Assembly (NCBI RefSeq): GCF_003026455.1
Contig: NZ_PYMB01000001.1
Span: 1,364,001 to 1,428,000, forward strand
Direction of reading: 5' to 3'
DNA: 64,000 bases
Origin: Photobacterium rosenbergii
Lineage (GTDB): Bacteria > Pseudomonadota > Gammaproteobacteria > Enterobacterales > Vibrionaceae
A program made the position numbers and the translations under genes. The notes beneath the pieces were generated by a model that had not been told where the DNA came from, made no database searches, and saw only the letters and a list, made by a program, of their open reading frames with translations. Positions 54,412 to 62,459 of this stretch are shown here, piece after piece (the first letter of the stretch is position 1; every line of letters starts with the position of its first letter).

Positions 54412-54902
54412 TTCCCCTCCGTTTTAAAGTGCAATACCCAGTGGCGGCTGGCTGCAATAAACGCCTGCCATTGCTCTTGCTCAAGTGGCTTATTGCCATA
54501 CAGAACGGATAACCAACTCTCTTTCAAGGGCATAAATTGCGAGCTATCGGCCTTTCCATTAAGTCGTGTGTCCTGCTGTTTATCCGCCTGCTCATCAAGC
54601 CAAGCCAACCATGCTTCGCCCGAAAGCCCTGCCACTTGATTGCGGGGATAATAGGTCAGGGCAATACGACGCAATAAACTATCCAGTGCCGGTAAATCGG
54701 GTTTGCCCTCCAACTGTGAGATAAGCCCCAGGGCTTTTCGCTTGAACCTGCCTTGGTAATGGCGATAACCAAGCCAAAGAAGTACAACCAAAACTAAGCC
54801 GCCAAGTAACATCCAAGCCGATGCTGGCAGAGGCCACCACCCAGGCTCTGCGGGTAGCTCTAAAGGAGCAAGATTCAATGCGCTATCCACGTAACCCTCC
54901 AA
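54405..54902 (-). CDS. DUF4381 membrane protein
   Basis: 165 residues with a membrane helix near 25-46 (ASAWMLLGGLVLVVLLWLGY) preceded by a short Pro/Trp-rich periplasmic segment (PAEPGWWPLP), then a helical cytoplasmic domain with YYPRNQVAGLSGEAWLAWLD. This matches DUF4381 proteins that always accompany MoxR, DUF58 and VWA genes. It overlaps both neighbours. No enzymatic motif. Confidence 0.82.
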   Translation of the reverse strand: MEGYVDSALNLAPLELPAEPGWWPLPASAWMLLGGLVLVVLLWLGYRHYQGRFKRKALGLISQLEGKPDLPALDSLLRRIALTYYPRNQVAGLSGEAWLAWLDEQADKQQDTRLNGKADSSQFMPLKESWLSVLYGNKPLEQEQWQAFIAASRHWVLHFKTEGKC

Positions 54903-55803
54903 GTTGATCGATCAATGGTTTGCCAGCTGATACATGGTAAACAGGGGCTTGGAGTTGATTAGAGAGTGTTGCAAGTCGCTGCTGGTGACGCTCAAAATCC
55001 GTTTGCAAAGACTGCCGGGTGGACTTGCGGCCAAAGCTTATTGGCAACGACCTTTGATGATCGCCGAGCCAACAACGCCCCCTAAATGCGGTTTCACCCT
55101 TTTCGATAGGATCAAAAACATGAACCAGCCTCAAGGTATTGTGCTGGGCCAGTTGCTTCAACCGCTTTTCAGCACAAGCTGATAGCTGGTTGAAGTCACT
55201 GATAATAATAAGCTCACTGCCTTTGGGGCAGAGGCGATGTAACTGGTTCATTGCCTGTAAAAAAGTGTCTGGATTCTGCTCTTGAGCCACCTTTAGGCTC
55301 ATTTCATGTACACCTTTTATCGCATTGATGATTTGCAGCGGCCCCTGCTGGCGTGCTGTCGGCGGGCAATCTATGACCGGCTTAGTCCCTATAACAACTG
55401 CGCCGACCCGGTCTTTTTGCGCGACCGTCAACCAGCAAACCAAACTGGCGATATGCGCTGCTTGGACTGACTTGTACAACAACCGGGTGCCGTAATGCAT
55501 CGTTGATGACAAATCAACCGCGAGCATCACCGGACACTCCCTTTCTTCGTTATATAGCTTGGTGTGGGGCTTCCCCGTGCGGGCCGTAATACGCCAATCA
55601 ATAGAGCGAATATCATCCCCTTTCTGGTAAGGGCGTACCTCGGCAAAGTCCATCCCTCGCCCTTTACCGGCACTGTCATGCTGACCACTGAGATATGACC
55701 AGATGCTACGTGCAGGAGGAAGCCAGCGCACTGACTGCTTTTGGTAATGCAACAGTTCCGCCAGCGACAAATGAATACCATCACTGTGGGCAGGAAGGAT
55801 CAT
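54883..55803 (-). CDS. DUF58 protein (MoxR partner)
   Basis: 306-residue DUF58 protein. The family hallmark is clear near residues 50-80: MDFAEVRPYQKGDDIRSIDW followed by ARTGKP. A VWA-like segment LAVDLSSTMHYG follows (about 93-104), then SDFNQL near residue 200. It is the usual direct partner of MoxR ATPases. Its ATG overlaps the moxR stop (ATGA). Confidence 0.9.
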   Translation of the reverse strand: MILPAHSDGIHLSLAELLHYQKQSVRWLPPARSIWSYLSGQHDSAGKGRGMDFAEVRPYQKGDDIRSIDWRITARTGKPHTKLYNEERECPVMLAVDLSSTMHYGTRLLYKSVQAAHIASLVCWLTVAQKDRVGAVVIGTKPVIDCPPTARQQGPLQIINAIKGVHEMSLKVAQEQNPDTFLQAMNQLHRLCPKGSELIIISDFNQLSACAEKRLKQLAQHNTLRLVHVFDPIEKGETAFRGRCWLGDHQRSLPISFGRKSTRQSLQTDFERHQQRLATLSNQLQAPVYHVSAGKPLIDQLGGLRG

Positions 55804-56768
55804 GCGCTCGTCACCCAGGTCAATAACTGCTTGATAATGAAATCGTTGTTGATCCCCTCGGCCTGAGCTTCATAGCTACGCAACAATCGGTGGCGCAACA
55901 CCGGATAAGCCATTGTCATTACATCATCAGGCGTCACGAAATCGCGTCCGGCCAGCCACGCATGGGCACGGGCACAGCGGTCCAAAGCCAGTGTTGCACG
56001 TGGACTCACGCCCATTTGTAGCCATCCTGCCAACTGGTCGTCGTATCGTTCTGGTGTCCGGGTCGCCATGATCAGCCGAATGATGTACTGCTCTATTTCT
56101 TCGGCCATATACAACTCCAACACCTGCTGTCGGGCCGTAAAAATATTCTGCTGCGAAAGAGTCACGGCGTCTTCGTTTTTCACGCCCAACGCTTCTCCGC
56201 GATTGAGCCGCAGAATCGCCAACTCGCTTTCGCTATCAGGGTATTCGACTTGAAGCTGTAATAAAAATCGATCCAGCTGCGCTTCCGGCAACGGATAGGT
56301 TCCCTCTTGTTCAATCGGGTTTTGAGTCGCCATCACTAGGAACAACTCTGGCAGTTCATACGTCTTCTTGCCCACGGTGATTTGCTTTTCAGCCATCGCC
56401 TCGAGCATCGCCGATTGCACCTTGGCGGGAGCACGGTTGATTTCGTCAGCCAGCACCAACGAATGGAAAATAGGCCCTTCCTGAAAATCGAAAGTCCCCG
56501 TCTCTGGGCGGTAGATATCGGTACCGGTCAAATCCGCAGGCAACAGATCAGGGGTAAACTGCATCCGCTGGAAACTGCCTTCAATACAATCTGCCAGCAC
56601 TTTTACCGCTCGCGTTTTTGCCAATCCCGGCGGGCCTTCGACCAAAATATGACCATCAGCCAGCAGGGAAATCAGCAGTTGCTTGACCAATTCAGGTTGG
56701 CCAATAACCTGAGACTGAAGATAGCGGTTTAAAGACTGAAAAGTCTCGATAAGAGAGTGGGCTGACAT
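55800..56768 (-). CDS. MoxR-family AAA+ ATPase
   Basis: 322-residue AAA+ ATPase of the MoxR group, chaperone-like enzymes often tied to maturation of envelope or metal-containing proteins. Walker A is GPPGLAKT (about 40-47), Walker B is LVLADEINRAP (about 109-119), sensor 1 lies in VMATQNPIEQEGTYPLPEAQLDRF, and the lid domain with GVSPRATLALDR is present. It is the first gene of the six-gene operon 56768-50334. A GAAACGTTT operator identical to the one before the sulfatase maturase lies 35 bases upstream, so this operon is probably switched on with the sulfatases. Confidence 0.93.
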   Translation of the reverse strand: MSAHSLIETFQSLNRYLQSQVIGQPELVKQLLISLLADGHILVEGPPGLAKTRAVKVLADCIEGSFQRMQFTPDLLPADLTGTDIYRPETGTFDFQEGPIFHSLVLADEINRAPAKVQSAMLEAMAEKQITVGKKTYELPELFLVMATQNPIEQEGTYPLPEAQLDRFLLQLQVEYPDSESELAILRLNRGEALGVKNEDAVTLSQQNIFTARQQVLELYMAEEIEQYIIRLIMATRTPERYDDQLAGWLQMGVSPRATLALDRCARAHAWLAGRDFVTPDDVMTMAYPVLRHRLLRSYEAQAEGINNDFIIKQLLTWVTSA

Positions 56769-56803
56769 TGGAAGACCTCTGCGATTCTGTTATAACAACT
56801 GCC

Positions 56804-56820
56804 ATTCGAAACGTTTATAC
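56804..56820 (+). promoter_or_regulatory. GAAACGTTT operator, copy 8
   Basis: ATTCGAAACGTTTATAC, the same 17 bases as at 7041-7057. It is 35 bases upstream of the moxR start codon and about 350 bases upstream of the divergent symporter, so it could affect both. Confidence 0.75.
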
Positions 56821-57169
56821 AATTTTCGAGAAGAATAGCAATTTATCTGCACCGTTGTAGCCATGAAGTCAGATTATGTGAATGTAATCTCACTATTAAC
56901 TTTCGCTAAAAGCCTTCCATACAAAAGATTACCAAGATTAAAAAGAGAAGAATTTTTATCATCTCCTTTCGTCATGCACTTTCATAGCTTGTAAAAACAT
57001 TTCGAAAATAATACCGATTCTCATCAGAAACTCTGCTTATCATTGCAATTCAACCACCACCGAGTGATATCGACCGACGCATGAGCTTACAAATGAAATT
57101 TGAATTACAGTTCTTAAAAAATTAAAATGTCGTTTCACAAATAACCCCTAGCTCCTGCAGGTAATATCA
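56821..57169. other. Divergent promoter region moxR / symporter
   Basis: AT-rich intergenic DNA with no gene seen. A TTCGAAAATAATACC segment at 57001-57015 is a weak relative of the operator consensus. Promoters for moxR (-) and the symporter (+) should be here. Confidence 0.45.
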
Positions 57170-58894
57170 GTGACATATCTCGACTGGGCCATGCTCGCCC
57201 TATACTTTGTTTTCATTGTCAAAGTGACTCAGGCTTTTCGGCACAAGGCGACCAATGCCAGCGGATTTATCAGTGGCGGTGGGGCAATGACCTGGTGGAT
57301 GGCAGGCGCGACGGCTTTCATGACCCAGTTTTCGGCTTGGACTTTTACCGGTGCAGCAGCAAAAGCCTACGCCGACGGGCTCAGTGTTATGTTTGTTTTC
57401 TGGGGTAATGCGCTCGGCTTCTTTATCTCAGCGCTCTACTTTGCCAAGCGTTACCGCCGCTTACGTGTCGATACGGCAATGGACGTTATAAAACTGCGTT
57501 TTAACAAAACCTCAGAGCAGATGTTTACTTGGCTGAGCTTTCCTATCACTCTGATCGGTGCCGGCATTTGGCTTAACGGACTTGGGGCTTTCTTGTCGGC
57601 AACATTCGGGATAAGCATCGATATCACTATCATCGGCATCAGCCTGCTGGTCACCTTCATCGCGGTCTCTGGCGGTGTATGGACAGTCTCGGCAACCAAT
57701 GTCATTCAACTTGTCCTGCTCATTAGCATTACCATGATTGTTGGTTTCACTGCGGCCAGTGAAGTCGTGGCACTGCCGGTTGAGTCGTTATCCCATACCA
57801 TAATGGGTGAAGGCATTGCCACCTGGCAGATCTTCGTCTTGTGGATAGGTGCAATGCTTTTGAGCCAGACTCTCAACACCAACAATGCCCTTAGCAGCTA
57901 CCGCTTTTTAATCACCAGCAATGAAAAAGAAGCGACCCGGGCAGCAACTTTGGCTGGCGTATTGTTCTTGTTTGCTCCCCTGCTATGGTTCTCGCCCCCT
58001 TGGTTTGTTGCCTCGCTAGATATCAACCTCATCGACAGCTATCCAAATTTGGGAGCCGGTGCTGATAATGCCGCCTACCTCTACTACATCGACCACTATA
58101 TGCCTAGCGGCCTTCTCGGGCTGGTCATGGTTGCCATGCTAGCAGCCACCGTTTCGCCAATGACGACGGCGCTCAACCGCAATGCGGGCATCGTGGTGAA
58201 CAATATCTACTTGTCTTTGATCAACCCGAAAGGGACAGACCGGCAGCAAATGCTATGGGGCAAATCGGCAACACTGCTAACCGGCGTAATGGCTTGTACC
58301 GTGGCTCTGTTTTTCTCCCGGCTTGAGGGCTACAGCCTATTCGATATCATGATGCTGTTCACCGCCATGATTCAAATGCCACTATCAATCCCGTCCTTCT
58401 TGGCGCTACTCAACCTTCGCACACCGGGTTGGTCTGGCTGGGCAACGATATTGGTTGGCCTTGTTGTTTCCTTCATCGTCCATTTTGGCTTTAACGCCGA
58501 GTGGTTTGCCGCTTTGTTTGACTATTCACTGACAGCACGTGAGCAGGTTGACCTGAAAATAGCCGCGACCTTTATCTCCCATGTCATCTTTACCGGTGGT
58601 TTCTTCATGCTGACGCCTTGGCTATCAAGAGTGAAGAAAGACACCAGTGAAATCAGCCGCCGCTTGGCCACACCGATGAGTATTGAGGAGCAAAGCCCAA
58701 TAGATCATACCAACGGGATGTTTATGGGTCGTGCGTTGACAGTGTTGGGCATACTTGTCAGCTTAATTGCGGTGTCTACCGATACGTGGCGCGATGCCGC
58801 AATATTCCTTGGCATCGGCGGGTTGATTTTATTGTGCGGCTCTGGACTGGCATATAAATCCAGCCGCCTGCACAAGCTATCGATGGCGACATAA
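57170..58894 (+). CDS. SSS-family sodium/solute symporter
   Basis: 574-residue transporter of the sodium:solute symporter family with about 13-14 predicted membrane helices. It reads from a GTG start (MTYLDWAMLALYFVFIVKV) with CAGG about nine bases upstream; an ATG seven codons later is the alternative. Landmarks include GGAMTWWMAGATAFMTQFSAWTFTGAA near residue 40 and a Ser/Thr-rich helix VAMLAATVSPMTTALNRNAG near 320, typical of the sodium site region. It probably takes up a sugar or other small organic solute with sodium. It is monocistronic. Since an operator lies in its promoter region, a role in uptake of a monosaccharide from the glycan is possible. Confidence 0.88.
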   Translation: MTYLDWAMLALYFVFIVKVTQAFRHKATNASGFISGGGAMTWWMAGATAFMTQFSAWTFTGAAAKAYADGLSVMFVFWGNALGFFISALYFAKRYRRLRVDTAMDVIKLRFNKTSEQMFTWLSFPITLIGAGIWLNGLGAFLSATFGISIDITIIGISLLVTFIAVSGGVWTVSATNVIQLVLLISITMIVGFTAASEVVALPVESLSHTIMGEGIATWQIFVLWIGAMLLSQTLNTNNALSSYRFLITSNEKEATRAATLAGVLFLFAPLLWFSPPWFVASLDINLIDSYPNLGAGADNAAYLYYIDHYMPSGLLGLVMVAMLAATVSPMTTALNRNAGIVVNNIYLSLINPKGTDRQQMLWGKSATLLTGVMACTVALFFSRLEGYSLFDIMMLFTAMIQMPLSIPSFLALLNLRTPGWSGWATILVGLVVSFIVHFGFNAEWFAALFDYSLTAREQVDLKIAATFISHVIFTGGFFMLTPWLSRVKKDTSEISRRLATPMSIEEQSPIDHTNGMFMGRALTVLGILVSLIAVSTDTWRDAAIFLGIGGLILLCGSGLAYKSSRLHKLSMAT

Positions 58895-58920
58895 ATTCTG
58901 GGCTCTGGGACAACGAGAAC

Positions 58921-59571
58921 CTAGCCTTGGGTGGAAATCAACAACTTCACGCCGAACACACCAAATAAGCTTGCAGCAAGCCGACTAAACCACTTTCGGA
59001 CAGATTGGCTTGCTGACAGCTTACGGCTCATTGATGCTGACACCCAGGCAATAAAGTGACACCAGATCATTCCGGTAAAGTTGAAAATTAGCCCGAGCAC
59101 CATAAAGGCGATGGCCTTGTTGTCGCTAGTGCTTGATATAAATTGAGGCATAAACGAAAGGAAAAATAGCGCAACCTTGGGATTGAACACATTGGTTATC
59201 AGTCCTTGGCTATAAATGCTAAGTAGCGAAGTCTGTTTCTGTCCAACTGGCTTGGAAACCTTCGTGGTCGATTCGCCCTGTACCGTGCTGTCTTTGTACA
59301 TGCAAAACGCCATATAAATCAGATACAGGCCACCGACAACTTTTACCACAGTGAAAGCTGTTGCCGACGTTGATAAGATTGCCGACAATCCCAAAGACGC
59401 TGCGACGATGTGGACAAATATTCCGGTACCAATACCCAGCGCAGCTGCCGAACCCGCCCTGAAACCTTGGCTCGCCGCACGCCCTGCAATAAGCACAGAA
59501 TCAGGCCCAGGGAGCATGTTAAGTACAATGCCAGATACTACAAACAGCCAAAGATTTTCTATTCCAAACAA
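58921..59571 (-). CDS. LysE/RhtB-family exporter
   Basis: 216-residue inner-membrane exporter of the LysE/RhtB group (amino acids and related small molecules), with about six predicted helices. I start it at TTG (59569-59571), because AAAGGAG lies nine bases upstream and the protein then begins at the family's usual point (FGIENLWLFVVSGIVLNMLPGPD). A TTG 15 codons earlier has no ribosome site. The family motif GPDSVLIAGRAASQG is present. The stop codon lies 26 bases from the convergent symporter stop. Unrelated to the glycan locus as far as can be seen. Confidence 0.88.
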   Translation of the reverse strand: MFGIENLWLFVVSGIVLNMLPGPDSVLIAGRAASQGFRAGSAAALGIGTGIFVHIVAASLGLSAILSTSATAFTVVKVVGGLYLIYMAFCMYKDSTVQGESTTKVSKPVGQKQTSLLSIYSQGLITNVFNPKVALFFLSFMPQFISSTSDNKAIAFMVLGLIFNFTGMIWCHFIAWVSASMSRKLSASQSVRKWFSRLAASLFGVFGVKLLISTQG

Positions 59572-59637
59572 TGCTATCACTCCTTTCCCTTGACGCGTCC
59601 GTTCTGCAATAACCAACCAGCAGCGAATAGCTATGGT

Positions 59638-60147
59638 TTAAGTGTTTTTTGAGGTTAACCTACCCGCCAGTTCTTCGATATCAATCAGATCGACCTCCCT
59701 GCCCAACACCCGCTTGTAACTAATCAACTCGGCAACTGGGATTGTAGGCACTTCAACACCTTGATAAGTGCCAACAACAGACTGGGAGAAATCCGTTTTG
59801 AGTTCAACCCAGTTCCCCTTCCCTGTTGCCCTGATTCGGGTTCCGGGTGACAAACCGATTTCAATTTTCTGCCCTTTATATATCAATTGAAAATATTCCA
59901 AATCCCATGAACCTTCAACATAATGGGTTAAGGGCTTCGATATATAGCTTTTCACTTGCGGTAGAATTTTGTTGGCATCGGCTTTTCGAATATACAGATC
60001 TATATCCGCCACCTCGCGGCTCCCACCATGAATCGTCGCGGCTAAACCGCCAACTATCTGGTACTGCACCTTCTGCGAATCAAAAATGTCCTTAACCCAC
60101 ACCAGTGCATTTTGTACTTTTTCGCTCATCCTGAACCTTTTCTTCAT
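59638..60147 (-). CDS. Nucleotidyltransferase-like protein
   Basis: 169 residues. The segment QYQIVGGLAATIHGGSREVADIDLYI (about 27-52) is a nucleotidyltransferase-fold signature: GG, then an Asp-x-Asp metal pair. Similar proteins occur as stand-alone antitoxin/toxin partners (AbiEii-like) or as housekeeping proteins of unknown role; no partner gene is visible here. An ATG six codons in is an alternative start, but AGGGA suits the first ATG. It ends about 67 bases before the LysE gene start. Confidence 0.7.
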   Translation of the reverse strand: MKKRFRMSEKVQNALVWVKDIFDSQKVQYQIVGGLAATIHGGSREVADIDLYIRKADANKILPQVKSYISKPLTHYVEGSWDLEYFQLIYKGQKIEIGLSPGTRIRATGKGNWVELKTDFSQSVVGTYQGVEVPTIPVAELISYKRVLGREVDLIDIEELAGRLTSKNT

Positions 60148-60176
60148 TTTTCCCTGAACACTTTCAATGCATGCTA

Positions 60177-60596
60177 CTAACCGGCTTCAAATACACATTG
60201 GGCTTTATTCCTTACAAACCCGACAGCCTCATAGAATTGATGGGACTCTAGCCTTTTCTCATTACAGCGAACCCTGATCTTTCCCTTGTGTGTTTCTACA
60301 ACATGCGCAACTAAAGCACGACCAATACCTTTGCCGCGAAACTCAGGGTTAACGACAAGCCCACCAATTTCATAGAAATCATCCGATGCTAATCGTCGGG
60401 CATAAAACAAATGCAGCCACCCGGCAATGTTGCCGCTCATCTCACAGACATAGACTTCATCGGATGTAGACGTGCACATTTGAAAAAGCTTATCCTTAGC
60501 CTGGTCATCTGACAGTTCAGAGTAGCCTAGATAGCTTGAAACTTGGTTTATCCCCTCGGCATCAGCCTCTGTCGCCAACCGAATAGTAGTCTTCAA
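60177..60596 (-). CDS. GNAT-family N-acetyltransferase
   Basis: 139-residue single-domain acetyltransferase using acetyl-CoA. The pyrophosphate-binding loop is FRGKGIGRAL (about 89-98), preceded by the strand EIGGLVVNPE and followed by the helix LVAHVVETHKG; FYEAVGFVRN closes the fold. The acceptor is unknown. It lies about 30 bases upstream of the nucleotidyltransferase-like gene on the same strand, so the two may be co-transcribed. Confidence 0.88.
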   Translation of the reverse strand: MKTTIRLATEADAEGINQVSSYLGYSELSDDQAKDKLFQMCTSTSDEVYVCEMSGNIAGWLHLFYARRLASDDFYEIGGLVVNPEFRGKGIGRALVAHVVETHKGKIRVRCNEKRLESHQFYEAVGFVRNKAQCVFEAG

Positions 60597-60797
60597 TCAA
60601 CCCTCCTTGTCATTCTAGATACACAACTTCCAACTATTAGTTGGCGTGTGTATGCTTCATTTCAAAAGATAGCGTCTCATTTAGCTACCTATAAGTCGAT
60701 AAATATAGGGAAGATTGGTTTACTCTGTTAGAATCCCGCTCCCTCAAGCCACCTTGTCCAACCTGTCTAGGTTGAGTTGAATACTTAGGAACTTGTT

Positions 60798-61211
60798 ATG
60801 ATGACAGATGAAGAAAGAATTGAATTACAACAAAACAACCCATTACACGGTCTTAAGTTAGAAACCTTGCTACAAGAATTGGTGGACTATTACGGATGGG
60901 AAATCCTTGATACCGCCATGCGTATCAACTGCTTTCACACCAACCCATCCATTGCGAGCAGTGTAAAATACCTAAAGAAGACGAACTGGGCGCGTGAGAA
61001 GCTTGAGAACTTCTACCTCTACCGCTTCAAGCGCATGCCACGTGCTTCAGCAGAAGAATACGACTTGCCGCCACGTGCCCGTACCTTCCCTCATGGCCTA
61101 AAGCCGAAAGAGCCGATGGAACTAACCGTAGAGTCAATTTTGAAGTCACAGGCAAAGGCAGCCTCTGCCCACAAAGAGCGCTCATCTCGCGGACGCCGTC
61201 AGCGCCGCTAA
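60798..61211 (+). CDS. VF530-family DNA-binding protein
   Basis: 137-residue protein of the VF530 family (DUF2132), named after a Vibrio fischeri protein and reported as DNA-binding. The conserved region is residues 13-80: [22 protein letters not shown], then [33 protein letters not shown]. The C-terminal tail is basic ([12 protein letters not shown]). Its presence supports assignment of the window to Vibrionaceae. It is monocistronic, with a shared terminator to the convergent peroxiredoxin gene. Confidence 0.92.
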   Translation: MMTDEERIELQQNNPLHGLKLETLLQELVDYYGWEILDTAMRINCFHTNPSIASSVKYLKKTNWAREKLENFYLYRFKRMPRASAEEYDLPPRARTFPHGLKPKEPMELTVESILKSQAKAASAHKERSSRGRRQRR

Positions 61212-61235
61212 CGGCTTCATTTGCACCGAAAACAA

Positions 61236-61269
61236 AAAAGCCAAGTAAGGTTCACCCTACTTGGCTTTT
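61236..61269. terminator. Bidirectional terminator
   Basis: AAAAGCCAAGTA / TACTTGGCTTTT inverted repeat between the convergent VF530 and peroxiredoxin-glutaredoxin genes, with T-rich tails on both strands. Confidence 0.9.
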
Positions 61270-61290
61270 CTTTAAGCAATTATTAAAGCA

Positions 61291-62022
61291 TTACTTGGCT
61301 AGGAAAACTTCTAGCTCTTCGCTGCCACCGATGTGCTGGCCACCGATGAATACCTGAGGTACCGTGCTGCGACCGGTAATTGCACGTAGGCTAACCGTAG
61401 TTGCATCTTTGCCAAGAACCACTTCTTCGTAGTTCAGGCCAGCATCGATCAGGCTCTGCTTCGCTTTGACACAGAATGGGCAACCCGGCTTGGAAAATAC
61501 TGTAATTGACTCTTGTACTTTGTGCTCTGGCGCAACGTAGGCCAACATGGTGTCTGCATCAGAAACCTTGAACGGGTCGCCCGGCTCGTCGTTTTCGATA
61601 AACATTTTTACGACAACGCCATTCTTAACCAGCATGCTGTAACGCCATGAGCGGTCACCGAAGCCAAGGTCGTTCTTAGCTACCAGCATGCCCATACCTT
61701 TAGAGAACTCACCGTTGCCGTCTGGAATGAAAGTGATGTTTTCAGCTTCTTGGTCTTGTTTCCAAGCGTTCATCACAAACGTGTCGTTTACTGAAACACA
61801 CAGGATGTCATCAACACCATGCTCAGCAAATACTGGCGCCAACTCGTTATAGCGAGGAAGGTGGCTTGAAGAACACGTTGGGGTAAATGCACCCGGTAGC
61901 GAAAAGACGATAACGGTTTTATTAGCAAATAGCTCATTGGTTGTAACGTCTACCCACTGGTCGCCCTGGCGAGTGTGGAAAGTGACCTGAGGTACCGCTT
62001 GGCCTTCTTTAGATTCAAACAT
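61291..62022 (-). CDS. Peroxiredoxin-glutaredoxin hybrid
   Basis: 243-residue fusion that reduces peroxides using glutathione. The N-terminal peroxiredoxin domain carries the peroxidatic Cys in [15 protein letters not shown] (about residue 48) and the C-terminal glutaredoxin domain has KPGCPFC. I start it at the ATG at 62022 ([16 protein letters not shown] upstream); the longer frame adds 18 untypical residues. Such hybrids are common in Vibrio, Haemophilus and relatives. The glutaredoxin half recycles the peroxiredoxin half in cis. Confidence 0.95.
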   Translation of the reverse strand: MFESKEGQAVPQVTFHTRQGDQWVDVTTNELFANKTVIVFSLPGAFTPTCSSSHLPRYNELAPVFAEHGVDDILCVSVNDTFVMNAWKQDQEAENITFIPDGNGEFSKGMGMLVAKNDLGFGDRSWRYSMLVKNGVVVKMFIENDEPGDPFKVSDADTMLAYVAPEHKVQESITVFSKPGCPFCVKAKQSLIDAGLNYEEVVLGKDATTVSLRAITGRSTVPQVFIGGQHIGGSEELEVFLAK

Positions 62023-62193
62023 ACTAAATTCCCTAAAATTAAAAAGCTGCTGTTGCAACCGGAGCTTTTTCAACATTGCTCCTTGTTGATGGAATCATTA
62101 TGCCATTTTGACGATAGAGTTCACTTTGATTTTACTCATCGTTTCAATAGGTAATGCCTATCGTGGAATCTATGTGGCGGAGCGCTTTGGGTA

Positions 62194-62213
62194 TGGCGGA
62201 TTTGAACCCTAGG
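62194..62213 (-). pseudogene. Fragment resembling a tRNA 3' end
   Basis: TGGCGGATTTGAACCCTAG repeats the CCA end plus T-arm of the intact tRNA-Ser 60-70 bases away, but with about ten bases of the acceptor region missing. No matching 5' half is present. It looks like a remnant of a duplicated tRNA. Confidence 0.4.
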
Positions 62214-62223
62214 GGCCAAATGC

Positions 62224-62254
62224 AAAAAAGCCCCGTCTTTCGACAGGGCTATTT
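62224..62254 (-). terminator. Terminator of the tRNA-Ser gene
   Basis: AGCCCCGTC / GACAGGGCT with a four-base loop (one G-U pair in RNA) and six Ts on the - strand, eight bases past the tRNA 3' end. Confidence 0.88.
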
Positions 62255-62261
62255 TAGAATG

Positions 62262-62352
62262 TGGCGGAGAGATAGGGATTTGAACCCTAGATACGCTATT
62301 AACGTATGCCGGTTTTCAAGACCGGTGCTTTCAACCACTCAGCCATCTCTCC
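62262..62352 (-). tRNA. tRNA-Ser(UGA)
   Basis: 91-base class II tRNA with encoded CCA. The acceptor stem GGAGAGA pairs with TCTCTCC, and the T-arm contains GGTTCAAATCC. The anticodon loop is CTTGAAA with anticodon TGA (complement of 62316-62318). A long variable arm (TACG TTAATAG CGTA region), diagnostic of tRNA-Ser, is present. Confidence 0.96.
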
Positions 62353-62459
62353 TTAAGTGCGGCGTATAATACGGGCTGATTCGGTTGTTGTAAAGGGCTT
62401 TTCACGCCCACACAAACCGAACGAGCAACAAAGCCGCACCTCGCTCAAACACGCAACAA

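Noticed and set aside
62154..62369. A 71-codon + strand frame with RDLNPR
   Set aside because: It runs antisense across the tRNA-Ser gene; RDLNPR is a well-known spurious translation of tRNA T-arms.
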